Source: Fidelibacterota bacterium (lineage in GTDB: Bacteria > Fidelibacterota > UBA8477 > JABMPR01). From it: 55,783 nucleotides of DNA. The translations under genes were made by a program, and so were the position numbers. Where the stretch lies: positions 1 through 55,783 of the forward strand of contig JABHBL010000045.1 of assembly GCA_018673925.1 (NCBI GenBank), read 5' to 3'. The notes under the pieces are model-generated. The model saw nothing but the letters and a program-made list of their open reading frames with translations, did no database searches and was not told the DNA's origin. Positions 33,779-43,255 of the stretch are shown piece after piece (the first letter of the stretch is position 1; the number at the start of each line of letters is the position of its first letter).

Positions 33779-34065
33779 TTGATATTGCTCCTATTCCATG
33801 ATTAGATAGACTACGAGTGAAAAAGTTAAGTAAGTCATGTAGCCATCCCACATATAGCATATGCATGTTGGTCCTGAGGATTTTTGCTTCCTCCTTGTTT
33901 AGTATGAGTAATAATCTGCTGCATTGACACAATTATTAGTTGAGCTGACAGCATAATCTTAACCTTTTACTCTTGATATGAATCTATATGGGAAGGGAGA
34001 TTTCCACTTGATGTTTTTGAAGTAGTTGCTACCCTGTTGGTCAGACTCGTGATAAAGGATACAGC

Positions 34066-36375
34066 ATGCATAAATTTGGTTTGATTCTCAGTCTAATGGT
34101 TTTGGTATTTTCTATTACCCATGGACAAAACTTTTATGATTTAAATACTATTAACAATATTGATATCACCTTCCAGGAATCAAACTGGGATTACCTATTA
34201 GACAACCTTGTCAGCGCTGGAAATGAAGACCGCCTCATGGGATCAGTCACCATAAATGGTGAAGTTTTTGATAGTGTTGGAGTACGCTATAAGGGGAACA
34301 GCTCATATCAATCAAACCAGGTCAAAAATCCCCTCAATATCAAGCTAGACTACATCATAAATAATCAGGAAATTGAGGACTATGGTACACTGAAGCTGGC
34401 CAATGTCTATAAAGACCCCAGTTTTATCCGCGAAACGCTGGGCTATGAAATCGCTCGTAAATATTTCCCCGCCAGCCAGTCCAATTATGCTAAAGTGACC
34501 ATCAATGACACCTACCTCGGTCTATATACAAGTGATCAGGATGTGGATAAACATTTTATGCACAGTCATTTTGGGAGCGGAGGAAACCCACGCTTCAAGG
34601 GTGAAATTGCCAGCGGTCTACCTCCAGGAAGTATGGGTGGTGTCTGGCAGTATTTTGGGTCAGACTCCAGTGACTATTTTGGCAAATTTGCCATGGAATC
34701 AGACCAGGGCTGGGGAGAGCTGGTGGAATTCCTGGATACTTTGAACAATTTCACCCATGCAGTGGATCAGGTTCTGAATATCGATCGTCATCTCTGGTTT
34801 CTGGCTTTTCAGAATCTGCTGGTTAACCTGGATGGACCAATCAACAATCCTCAAAATCATTATCTGTACCAGGATGATCTCGGGCGGTTTAATCCCATTC
34901 CCTGGGACTTGAATGAGTGCTTTGGTGTGTTCTCGACCCTGCAAAGCAGCGGTCAATTGAGTACCTATCAACTACAGCGACTTAGTCCCCTGGTGAACTT
35001 GAATGAAAGTGAATTCCCCATCATCAGTAAGATTTTGAGTGATCCACAATACCAAAAAATGTACATCGCCCACATGAAAACCATGCTGGAAGAGAACATA
35101 GCGAATGATTGGTACTACGAAAGGGCTGAGGAAATTCAGGACATCATTGCGGCTGAGGTGCTGGCTGATCCCAACAAATTTTACACCTATGCTAATTTCC
35201 AGGACAATCTCGATAACAGTATCGGTGGTGGCGGACCTCCTCCGGGACAATCAGTAGTTGGGATTGCTGAATTGATGGATACACGTGCATCATATCTGAT
35301 GGGACTATCGTATTTGAACGCCAGTGGTCCCTCGCTCACTGAGTTGCAGTCCAACCCCACACAGGTATCCGCTGGTTCAGTCATTACACTTGAAGTGACT
35401 GCTGAGTACGCCACAACGGTATATCTACGTTACCGCGAAAGTGTTTCCCAGCCTTTCCAATGGCTTGAGATACAAGATGATGGCCTAAATGGGGATAGTC
35501 TTGACGGAGACAATATTTATACTTCGCCAGAGATCACTGCCCATACGGACCTGCAATATTATTTCTATGCTGAAAACAATGACGCAGGCACCTTCCTTCC
35601 AGAACATGCAGAAAATGAGCTCTTCTCCATCTCCGTTATAACTCATGTGGTCATCAACGAACTCCTGGCTGATAATGAAACTGCAAATGCCGACCAGGAT
35701 GGTGAATTTGATGATTGGATTGAACTATATAATAATACCGAGGAGGATATCATCCTTGACGGTTATTTCTTATCAGATGATGGCACTGACCTGACCCAAT
35801 GGAGTTTTCCAGATACATTGATTCCAGCCCAGGGCTTTCTCATGATCTGGGCTGACAATGATGAGGAACAGGAAGGACTTCATACCAATTTCAAGCTATC
35901 CGCTGCAGGTGAAGCCCTTTATCTCCTTAATGCAGACACCATGTTGGTGAATGAGGTCTCTTTTTCTGCCCAAGTGGATGACTCATCGTGGGGTCGTTAT
36001 CCCGATGGTGTTGGGAGCTTTGAAAGAATGCCCCCCAGCTTTGGTACTGCGAACACGATCATTACCCACACGCTGAGCGAACCACATTTGTTGCCCAATG
36101 GATTTATCCTGTTACAGAACTTTCCGAACCCCTTCAACCCAGTGACGACTTTGCGATATCATCTCATTGAGACCAGCAACGTCAATTTGACCATATATGA
36201 TGTTCAGGGACGTGAGATAAAATCGATTGAGATGGGATCACAATCAGCGGGTTGGCAGAGCGTCAGTTGGAACGGTTTAAATAATGCTGGGATGCAAGTT
36301 TCAACGGGTGTTTATCTCGCACGGTTAACCGCCAATGACCATACTGGTGTGGTTAAGATGCTTTTCCTCAAATAA
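34066..36375 (+). CDS. CotH-like kinase-fold protein with lamin-tail domain and Por sorting signal
   Basis: A 769-residue protein with a signal peptide (about 1-20). A CotH domain covers about 35-410, with VRYKGNSSYQ, the catalytic-loop-like NLDGPINNPQNHYLY and the metal-site-like IPWDLNECFG. A beta domain with Y-L-R-Y-R-E follows (about 430-520), then a lamin-tail domain near 525-650 (VINELLADNETANADQDGEFDDWIEL in part) and the sorting module (FPNPFNPVTTL, ending KMLFLK). CotH proteins phosphorylate spore-coat proteins in Bacillus; secreted versions in non-sporing bacteria are common but their targets are unknown. AAAGGA precedes the ATG. Confidence 0.85.
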   Translation: MHKFGLILSLMVLVFSITHGQNFYDLNTINNIDITFQESNWDYLLDNLVSAGNEDRLMGSVTINGEVFDSVGVRYKGNSSYQSNQVKNPLNIKLDYIINNQEIEDYGTLKLANVYKDPSFIRETLGYEIARKYFPASQSNYAKVTINDTYLGLYTSDQDVDKHFMHSHFGSGGNPRFKGEIASGLPPGSMGGVWQYFGSDSSDYFGKFAMESDQGWGELVEFLDTLNNFTHAVDQVLNIDRHLWFLAFQNLLVNLDGPINNPQNHYLYQDDLGRFNPIPWDLNECFGVFSTLQSSGQLSTYQLQRLSPLVNLNESEFPIISKILSDPQYQKMYIAHMKTMLEENIANDWYYERAEEIQDIIAAEVLADPNKFYTYANFQDNLDNSIGGGGPPPGQSVVGIAELMDTRASYLMGLSYLNASGPSLTELQSNPTQVSAGSVITLEVTAEYATTVYLRYRESVSQPFQWLEIQDDGLNGDSLDGDNIYTSPEITAHTDLQYYFYAENNDAGTFLPEHAENELFSISVITHVVINELLADNETANADQDGEFDDWIELYNNTEEDIILDGYFLSDDGTDLTQWSFPDTLIPAQGFLMIWADNDEEQEGLHTNFKLSAAGEALYLLNADTMLVNEVSFSAQVDDSSWGRYPDGVGSFERMPPSFGTANTIITHTLSEPHLLPNGFILLQNFPNPFNPVTTLRYHLIETSNVNLTIYDVQGREIKSIEMGSQSAGWQSVSWNGLNNAGMQVSTGVYLARLTANDHTGVVKMLFLK

Positions 36376-36394
36376 TTATATTATACTCAGGATG

Positions 36395-36430
36395 AAAAAA
36401 AAGCCCCTGCAATTTGAGGGGCTTTTTTTT
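36395..36430. terminator. Bidirectional terminator
   Basis: AAAAAAAAGCCCCT pairs with AGGGGCTTTTTTTT around an 8-base loop. It ends the CotH gene on the plus strand and the GH16 operon on the minus strand. Confidence 0.95.
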
Positions 36431-36448
36431 ATGATCTGAAAATAGGAG

Positions 36449-39385
36449 TTACTTAATCAGAAGTACCTTTTGCTTAAGCTGATCAGGACCACTTCTTAAA
36501 ACAACAAAATATACGCCTGAGCTGAGTCCTTGACCATTGAAGGTGAGTTCATGATTTCCAGTAGATTGGATGCCCTTAAACAAGCTGGAGACTTCCTGCC
36601 CAAGCGTATTGTAGACAATAATGCTAATTTCGCTTGATTGGGGTAGAGTGTATCTGATATGGGTACTTGGGTTGAATGGATTTGGAAAGTTTGGATGTAA
36701 GCTGAACTGACGAGGTTGGTTGTTCCCAGCATTCCCCTTAACTCCAACAGTTGCCACAAGTGGAACATTACCAAAAACGCTAGGATTGTGCCAGGCATCA
36801 TCTGCTGTAAAAATCGAGGCTACGGCACATTCTCTATCACCACCATTGTCATCATCATCTACTGCCACATCAAACCCGAGGTAGTCAACAGAACTAGCAC
36901 TCACACCCAGCAAACTCCAGGGGAAAGCGACTTCAAGGTTATATCCAACAGCCGTTGCATAATGTGCGTAAACAATACCTGAGGAATTATTCACAGAGTT
37001 ATTGCCTATTCTGATGACATCATCATCCCAACGAAAACCAAATTGAAAATCATTGATACCATCATAGGCACCTCCGCTGCTGTTGTCTGCATCAATAAAG
37101 ACTTCAACAACATCATCCATATACCAGCCATCTCCAGAATCGTTGATCAGTACTTCATCATTTACCTCTACCAGAAGATAGAGATTATCAGCATCATACA
37201 TGGCCTTCCACTGGGCTTGAAAGTCAGCAGTTCGAGCACCAACAGTAACATTGTTGATACCCATTTCAGGTGTGTTGCCCCACTCATCCTCGACTTGGTC
37301 ATCCACGGTGATCCCAGCATGGGTTTGGTAGATGGCAGGTGCAGCTATTGGCAAATTTCGATTAACCCGAATGGTTAGGGCGTCGGAATCCTGACCACCA
37401 TCATCATCAGTCACTGTTAAAGTGATGAGGTGAACACCGATATCAAGATCCAGAGTCACCTGCTCTCCAGTGGCTAAATCAGTACCTGCCTCTGACCAGT
37501 TGAAACTGATGATGTTTCCATCACTATCTGTGCTTGAACCACCATCCAAAACGATTGATTCAGAACCATTGCCATCCTGATCGATGATGGTTTGATCCTC
37601 GCCAGCACGGGCAGTAGGTAAGTAATTATTGATCACGGAGATGATGACCTGATCAGAGTCAGTGTTACCCTCATTATCTGTGACGAGAAGGGTGATGGGG
37701 TACTCACCTAATTGAAGGGTGATTTCAGCAATTTCGCCAGTAGCCAGAATTGTATCGTTGAGCATCCATTGGTATTCATCAATGCTTCCAAACCGGTCGA
37801 TGCTGAGAGAACCATTTAAAGTTACAGACGCCTCTCCATCATTATCATCGTCGAGAATAACCTGGTCTATACCAGCGTTGGCGATGGGAGGATTGGCAGT
37901 GCCACCACCTTCATAGTAGATATCATCTAATCCAAATTCACAAGCTGCACCGCTTTCCTCCAGAATAACAAAGGCGTAGCTGAGCATGCGCATGTCAATA
38001 GCTACACCACGAAGATCACTGACAGGAATAGAGGCCTGTCCCCATTCACCATCACGGACCAATCCATAGGTGGTCTGATTGGCTGGAAAGGTCACATAAT
38101 TCTGGTTACCCCAATTGTCGATGACCCCAATTTTGAAAGTGACACCAGCCGGAATCTTGATCATGAATTTCAAGGTTCCTTCATTGAAATTGCTCAGGTT
38201 CAGAGGCTGGACAGGTAAGATTCCTGCACCAAACCATCCACTACCAGTAGTTTGCCATGTGATTCCATTTTCACCTTCATAGGGTGGGATTGTTCCATCG
38301 ACCAACGTTCCCTCCCAGACATAGATCTCAGAGGTAAGACCGGCTTCAAGTTCTCCATTCACAGGAGTAGTATCCGTGAATATTCCAAAGGTACCACTCT
38401 CCGGATAGGGAGGACCCACGTTCACACTTCCCTGACCATTCCACTCATATACTTTGATGTAATCCACATACATATCTGCAGGGAAGGGCATGGATACAGG
38501 GGATCCTGAACCGGGATCACCCAGATTGTAGGCATCTGTGAAAGCCCCACCAATAGCCAGGTTGGCAATGAGGTAGAAGGGCTGTTGGAATTCAGCTGAG
38601 GTACTATCGATGGGGAATGGCTCGGTGTATAGATCATACTCGATTCCATTGTCAGTGACTGTGAAGCGCAAACTCGCATCATCCCAATATAGTCGATAGA
38701 TGACGAAACGGTCGTTGAGCGGATTATCATGGTTGTAATAGAGTCTATTGTATTCATCATCTGGGTCCCAGGAAATGCTGGCAGCTCCAGAAGGATTTTC
38801 AGGAGTCAGAGCCTCATCGGAATAAAAGATGGCATTGGCTCCCACAGATTGATTCACAGTGGAGTTGTTCAGACCATTCCCACCGTTATGTGTATCATGG
38901 AGATCACGGAATTCCTGGCGAGCACCCATTTCCATCATATCCATTTCACCATTGTAGGGCCAGGCGTAATTTGCTGTACCCAGGAGCCACACCGCCGGCC
39001 AACCACCCAGATCCAAATCTGGGACTCGAACTCGAGTTTCGATCATCCCATAATGAACAGAGACCTTGGCTTTTGTTGTTATTTTTCCTGAAGTAAAGTT
39101 GAGCTGGTTGCCCCATTGATCTGTATATCCAGGAAGGGTTTCAGCCCTGGCTGTGATGTGCAGTGCTGTATTCCCTGGTTCATCAGGGATGTCAGAGATC
39201 ATTACATTATCGGGATGGTAATACTCGAGTTCACCGTTACCCCAACCCCAGGATCCGTTGCCCAGTTCTTGATTCCAGTTGGTTAGGTCATTAAAATTCT
39301 CCTCCCAGATCAAGGCTCCAATCTGAGCCTGGCTAACTGAAAGGATAAAAATTGAAGCAATAGTAGCGTTGAATAGTTTTCTCAC
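36449..39385 (-). CDS. GH16 family beta-glucanase (laminarinase-like), multidomain, Por sorting signal
   Basis: About 978 residues. The GTG at 39385 is the likely start (RKLFNATIASIFILSVSQAQ signal peptide, TGGAG just upstream); an earlier in-frame start would overlap the neighbouring gene. The GH16 domain covers about 28-325 with the catalytic motif E-x-D-x-x-E (GEMDMMEMG; Glu147, Asp149, Glu152). It is followed by a carbohydrate-binding-type beta domain (about 335-500), two PKD/Ig-like domains (about 500-680), a CBM9/DOMON-like domain (about 685-870) and the sorting module ending KVLLIK. Family GH16 with this motif cleaves beta-1,3/1,4-glucans, agarose or carrageenan; with GH128 next door, beta-1,3-glucan is the best guess. 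Probably secreted or surface-bound. Confidence 0.88.
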   Translation of the reverse strand: MRKLFNATIASIFILSVSQAQIGALIWEENFNDLTNWNQELGNGSWGWGNGELEYYHPDNVMISDIPDEPGNTALHITARAETLPGYTDQWGNQLNFTSGKITTKAKVSVHYGMIETRVRVPDLDLGGWPAVWLLGTANYAWPYNGEMDMMEMGARQEFRDLHDTHNGGNGLNNSTVNQSVGANAIFYSDEALTPENPSGAASISWDPDDEYNRLYYNHDNPLNDRFVIYRLYWDDASLRFTVTDNGIEYDLYTEPFPIDSTSAEFQQPFYLIANLAIGGAFTDAYNLGDPGSGSPVSMPFPADMYVDYIKVYEWNGQGSVNVGPPYPESGTFGIFTDTTPVNGELEAGLTSEIYVWEGTLVDGTIPPYEGENGITWQTTGSGWFGAGILPVQPLNLSNFNEGTLKFMIKIPAGVTFKIGVIDNWGNQNYVTFPANQTTYGLVRDGEWGQASIPVSDLRGVAIDMRMLSYAFVILEESGAACEFGLDDIYYEGGGTANPPIANAGIDQVILDDDNDGEASVTLNGSLSIDRFGSIDEYQWMLNDTILATGEIAEITLQLGEYPITLLVTDNEGNTDSDQVIISVINNYLPTARAGEDQTIIDQDGNGSESIVLDGGSSTDSDGNIISFNWSEAGTDLATGEQVTLDLDIGVHLITLTVTDDDGGQDSDALTIRVNRNLPIAAPAIYQTHAGITVDDQVEDEWGNTPEMGINNVTVGARTADFQAQWKAMYDADNLYLLVEVNDEVLINDSGDGWYMDDVVEVFIDADNSSGGAYDGINDFQFGFRWDDDVIRIGNNSVNNSSGIVYAHYATAVGYNLEVAFPWSLLGVSASSVDYLGFDVAVDDDDNGGDRECAVASIFTADDAWHNPSVFGNVPLVATVGVKGNAGNNQPRQFSLHPNFPNPFNPSTHIRYTLPQSSEISIIVYNTLGQEVSSLFKGIQSTGNHELTFNGQGLSSGVYFVVLRSGPDQLKQKVLLIK

Positions 39386-39404
39386 AGATACTCCATAAAA
39401 GGGT

Positions 39405-40313
39405 TCATTCACCGGCATAGGGCAAGTTGATATAGGCATGCCCCAGATCATTTAAGTCACCGGGATCAAGATTAAATAAATAGGTGTAATGGTTGTCAGG
39501 AAAACCGCCCCTGCCAATAAACCAGGCGTATCGAAAGACATCCTCGCGACTCTCGCAAATACCTACCATTTCAGTCATTTGTACAATTTGCTTGGAGTAT
39601 GAATCAATATTGGCATTCCAGTTGGCCATTTCGGTGATCCAGATTTGTTTGCCATACTTTTGCAAGCGATCTAATTGCTGAGAAAGACCATAGTCGTACC
39701 AGTGGAAGGCCAGGTAGTCAATACGAGGTTCACGACCCTGTGAACTCTGATAGGCTGCATAGAAGGCATCCAACCAAACCACCGGGTCCCAATAGTCATC
39801 CAGAGTTCCCCAGTTCATTGCTGGGCCTACCAGCTTTAATTCACGACCATCATCATTTGCCAGATCAAAAAGGAATTGTTCATAGATGAGCCAATCCTCA
39901 ACTGCTTGAGCTGGTGTTCGATTGGCCTGGTCCACCAGATTTGGCTCATTCATAACCAGCAGGTACTCGATTTCAGGGTGGTCAAGAATGAAGGCTCTGG
40001 CTTGGACTCTATCAGCAATTGATGTATTGCCTCCCCAGAGCATGGGAATGAACTCCATCTGATAATCATCATAATAACCCTCTGGAGCATCGGTACTGAA
40101 GTACCAGTTATACCACCAGGAAACGCCACCCTTCAGGGTATCCAGGTCTTCAGCATTTCTGAGGTTAAACGAAAGACCTCGCTTGGCACTTTTTGCAATT
40201 GTCGCTGTGGTGTCAGTAGTGTCAGGAGGTATTATCTCGGTAGGACTTTCATCGCAGCCCATCACAAACATGAAAACGAATATGGAGATGATGATATTTT
40301 TTGGGATAATCAT
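39405..40313 (-). CDS. GH128-like endo-beta-1,3-glucanase, lipoprotein
   Basis: A 302-residue protein with a lipoprotein signal (VFMFVMGC, Cys20). The body is a TIM-barrel of the glycosyl hydrolase catalytic core seen in GH128: GVSWWYNWY near 63, LLVMNEPN with proposed acid/base Glu123, DYLAFHWYDYG near 200, and IWITEMAN with proposed nucleophile Glu228. GH128 enzymes cleave beta-1,3-glucan. It is the first gene of a pair with the GH16 enzyme (20-base gap), so the two probably act together on laminarin or curdlan-like glucan at the outer membrane surface. The start ATG has no obvious ribosome site. Confidence 0.82.
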   Translation of the reverse strand: MIIPKNIIISIFVFMFVMGCDESPTEIIPPDTTDTTATIAKSAKRGLSFNLRNAEDLDTLKGGVSWWYNWYFSTDAPEGYYDDYQMEFIPMLWGGNTSIADRVQARAFILDHPEIEYLLVMNEPNLVDQANRTPAQAVEDWLIYEQFLFDLANDDGRELKLVGPAMNWGTLDDYWDPVVWLDAFYAAYQSSQGREPRIDYLAFHWYDYGLSQQLDRLQKYGKQIWITEMANWNANIDSYSKQIVQMTEMVGICESREDVFRYAWFIGRGGFPDNHYTYLFNLDPGDLNDLGHAYINLPYAGE

Positions 40314-40700
40314 TTAAATAAGTCTCAATGTTCTGATAAATCCTCGGTTATTTCTATCCAGCTTGTGCTACTATTCCAATAGTGAATTGGCAAATAACAA
40401 GCCACATCATGTACCCCTCTATCCAGGTTATTCGACGAAGGGTTCAAACACTTGCCACAGACCAGAAAACAGGATTTTGGCTAGTAGCTCACGGACATAT
40501 GATATGTGAATATCCTATCAAAACTATAAGATGTTGATAGGAGAATATTATTAATATGATAAATCTTGGTATGATTGAGCAGGTGGCAAAATGGATATCT
40601 GGCTAACCGTCTACTTCAGTAATATTGATAAAGATGAATTATCAATCTAATCCTAGATAATTATCTGGCTAATAATTGGCGATAAAATTAAGTTGAGCCA
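40314..40700. promoter_or_regulatory. Divergent intergenic region with an inverted repeat
   Basis: 387 AT-rich bases without a gene, between the glucanase pair and the receiver-MBL gene. TCCTATCAA (40513-40521) and TTGATAGGA (40534-40542) form a perfect 9-base inverted repeat with a 12-base spacer. Both divergent promoters must lie here; no clear -35/-10 pair could be assigned. Confidence 0.4.
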
Positions 40701-41939
40701 ATGTCCGTTCTAAAAAATCTAAATATTCATGTAGTCGATGATGATCCCGATGTACTCCTGGTAGTAAAAGCCCTTCTCGAGGATTACGACGCCAACGTCA
40801 AGACCAGCACTTCCAGTAAAAAAGCCCTGGGCGAAATTATTGAAGACAAACCGGATCTGGCCATCCTTGATCTGATGATGCCTGAGATGGATGGTCTGGA
40901 TTTATGTCGGCTCTTACGCAAGGAAGCCGATCTGGCCGACCTGAAAATTGTGATTTTTTCCGGCAAGTCCTATGAACAGGATCAACAGCGTGCGCTTTCT
41001 TTTGGTGCTGACGGTTATCTAACAAAACCCCTGATCACAGATGAATTTATTAGAAAGCTCCAGGACATTGTTGAGGAGAAAGTTGAAGTAACCTACTGGG
41101 GTGTGAGAGGTACGCTACCCGTCCCAGGAGAAGGCTCACTTCGCTATGGTGGCAACACCATGTGCACGTCAATTCAATTCCCTAAAGACAATCTCTTTAT
41201 ACTGGATGCAGGGTCAGGTATTAAACAATTATCTGATCACCTCCTGGGACTCCAGCGAGAGGCGCTACACGCTAAAATATTTATTTCTCATCCCCATTGG
41301 GATCACATCAATGCCCTCCCATTTTTTGTTCCGCTTTACATCCCGGGGAATGAGTTTGAAATCTTTGGTGCCTCCCATGGCAGCGTCACCATGCGGGAGT
41401 TAATCTCGGCCCAGATGGATGGTGTCTATTTTCCAATCCGGATAAAAGAATTTGCCGCCCGGACCTATTTCCGTGATCTCAAAGAAGAAGAATTCAGAAT
41501 TAATGATATCCTGGTTAAAACCATGTTGCTTTCCCATCCAGGGACCTGCCTTGGATATCGCCTGGAATACAAGAATCGATCTGTTTGTTATATCACGGAC
41601 AATGAGTTATTCCCAGAAGGAACCAGAGAGTACAACACAAATTACTGGGATAAACTCACAGCATTTATTCGTGGTACCGACATTTTGATTACAGATGCCA
41701 CTTATACCGATGAGGAATACCTCAAGAAAAGCAAATGGGGTCATTCCGCTGTATCTCAAGTTGCCAAACTTGCCCATGATGCAGAAGTCAAAGAATTGCA
41801 CCTGATTCACCACGATCCTGATCAAAACGATGATGCTATTGATGCCAAACTGAAAACGGCTCAAGATCTGTTGACGGAGTGGAAATCAAAAACCAGATGT
41901 GTCGCCCCACAGGAACGCCAAAGCTTTAAAATTACCTGA
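40701..41939 (+). CDS. Response-regulator receiver domain fused to a metallo-beta-lactamase-fold hydrolase
   Basis: A 412-residue soluble protein. Residues 6-125 are a receiver domain with acidic pocket DDD near 13, phospho-acceptor Asp57 (LAILDLMMPEMDG), Ser88 and Lys109 (LTKP). Residues 128-400 are an MBL-fold enzyme (TYWGVRGTLPVPG, RYGGNTMCTSI, LDAGSGIKQL) with the HxHxDH metal motif at His197-His202 (ISHPHWDHIN), a GTCLGYRLEY strand, a metal Asp in ITDAT and a final His in LIHHDP. The MBL half resembles RNase Z/PhnP/cyclic-nucleotide phosphodiesterase-like proteins. Phosphorylation probably gates hydrolase activity. No DNA-binding domain and no kinase gene is adjacent. The substrate is unknown. 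Confidence 0.88.
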   Translation: MSVLKNLNIHVVDDDPDVLLVVKALLEDYDANVKTSTSSKKALGEIIEDKPDLAILDLMMPEMDGLDLCRLLRKEADLADLKIVIFSGKSYEQDQQRALSFGADGYLTKPLITDEFIRKLQDIVEEKVEVTYWGVRGTLPVPGEGSLRYGGNTMCTSIQFPKDNLFILDAGSGIKQLSDHLLGLQREALHAKIFISHPHWDHINALPFFVPLYIPGNEFEIFGASHGSVTMRELISAQMDGVYFPIRIKEFAARTYFRDLKEEEFRINDILVKTMLLSHPGTCLGYRLEYKNRSVCYITDNELFPEGTREYNTNYWDKLTAFIRGTDILITDATYTDEEYLKKSKWGHSAVSQVAKLAHDAEVKELHLIHHDPDQNDDAIDAKLKTAQDLLTEWKSKTRCVAPQERQSFKIT

Positions 41940-42016
41940 TACTCCCTGGCCACAGGGATCATTTTCACAAATTTAGTTTCACCAACCCCTCATAAAAGCT
42001 GCTCTATTTTGCTGTG

Positions 42017-42041
42017 ATTGGAATTGCCATATTGGAATTGC
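42017..42041. repeat. 11-base direct repeat upstream of the metal operon
   Basis: ATTGGAATTGC occurs at 42017-42027 and again at 42031-42041, a 14-base step, about 50-70 bases before the first gene of the metal-transport operon. A direct repeat at this distance could bind a metal regulator; no classical palindromic Zur box was found. Confidence 0.45.
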
Positions 42042-42087
42042 ACTGACGCTCACTATCTTAATACTCGCGAAAAGGAGCTATTGCTAA

Positions 42088-42798
42088 ATGGAAAATGATA
42101 TCTCAACTCTGGTTACTGCTGCAGCATCAATAGGTTTTGTTCATACTATCCTCGGTCCAGACCATTATTTGCCCTTTGTGGCCATGTCAAAATCCGGTCA
42201 GTGGAGTATCATCAAAACAGCATTGATAACTTTCATTTGTGGAGTAGGACATGTGGCTGGTTCCATCGTCCTTGGTCTACTCGGTGTATCCCTTGGATTG
42301 GCTTTAGGAAAGCTGGAGGCTTTGGAATCATTCCGAGGTGATCTAGCTGCCTGGGGGCTCATCATTCTTGGGTTATTGTATACTGCATGGGGGGTCATGC
42401 ATGCAGTAAAGAATCGTCCTCACACGCATATTCACCATCATGATGATGGTGAACACGAACATTTACATGACCATGTCGATGAACATGGACATATCCATAA
42501 GGTGAAGGGGAAGGCATTTTTCTCACCCTGGGCTCTATTCATTATCTTTGTCTTCGGTCCCTGTGAATCCCTGATTCCACTGCTCATGTATCCCGCTTCC
42601 GAAGGAAGTACAATCGGATTGGTTTTGGTCACCCTGGTCTTTGCTGTTGCCACCATCGGAACCATGTTGGTCATCGTCCTGGGGGCCAGTTATGGCATTA
42701 AAATGATCCCCATGAAAAAGCTGGAGCGCTTTACCCATGCCATCGCTGGCGTCACCATCCTTCTCTGTGGTGTATCCATCCAATTTCTAGGGCTCTGA
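42088..42798 (+). CDS. UreH/RcnA-like metal transporter with His-rich loop
   Basis: A 236-residue membrane protein with six helices. The N-terminal VHTILGPDHYLPFVAMSK (His, Asp, His in the first helix) and the FVFGPCESLIPLLMYPA helix are those of UreH/nickel-cobalt transporter-like (NicO/sulfite exporter-related) proteins. The central cytoplasmic or periplasmic loop (about 112-136) is packed with His and acidic residues (HTHIHHHDDGEHEHLHDH). It begins the operon with the ZnuA/ZnuB and outer membrane genes, so it probably moves zinc or a similar ion. Direction of transport is not evident. AAGGAG lies 11 bases before the ATG. Confidence 0.8.
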   Translation: MENDISTLVTAAASIGFVHTILGPDHYLPFVAMSKSGQWSIIKTALITFICGVGHVAGSIVLGLLGVSLGLALGKLEALESFRGDLAAWGLIILGLLYTAWGVMHAVKNRPHTHIHHHDDGEHEHLHDHVDEHGHIHKVKGKAFFSPWALFIIFVFGPCESLIPLLMYPASEGSTIGLVLVTLVFAVATIGTMLVIVLGASYGIKMIPMKKLERFTHAIAGVTILLCGVSIQFLGL

Positions 42799-42870
42799 TA
42801 GGCAAACTCTATTGTAGAACTTCCCCTTAATAATGTTTGTCAGCAATTGGGGAGTAGGTATCTTGTCTTA

Positions 42871-43206
42871 ATGCATCATCGGTCTCACAAAACAATTCAC
42901 ATTTTGCTTACCATTGCGGTTCTAAGCTATTCTCTATTGGCATTGGGACATTTTGGTCATTCCCATGAGTATGGAAGAGCTGATTCAGGGTATTGCACCA
43001 CTCATTGTGAGAATAATCAGCATTTTGATACCAAACCGCTGTGTAAAGGATTTCCACTAGATTTAACTTTAGGAATAATCCAGGGTAACCTGGTGTCAGA
43101 GATAGGATCGCCTGTCTTTTATCCTGAGGCTGTATGTCATGATCAGCACACCATAACACCACATCTTTTATTCAAGGATAAATCGCGCGCTCCACCCCTG
43201 GGCTAG
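42871..43206 (+). CDS. Small secreted His/Cys-containing protein
   Basis: About 111 residues from ATG 42871 (an upstream TTG at 42847 is possible). A hydrophobic signal segment (IHILLTIAVLSYSLLALG) precedes HFGHSHEYG, YCTTHCENNQHF and CKGF, i.e. a cluster of His and three Cys able to bind metal. I do not recognise the family. Between the transporter and the outer-membrane protein genes it may act as a periplasmic metal-binding accessory. Confidence 0.6.
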   Translation: MHHRSHKTIHILLTIAVLSYSLLALGHFGHSHEYGRADSGYCTTHCENNQHFDTKPLCKGFPLDLTLGIIQGNLVSEIGSPVFYPEAVCHDQHTITPHLLFKDKSRAPPLG

Positions 43207-43255
43207 ATCACTAGCTAACCTTAATTAAATAACCTTTTAATTGTCAGGAGCATGA

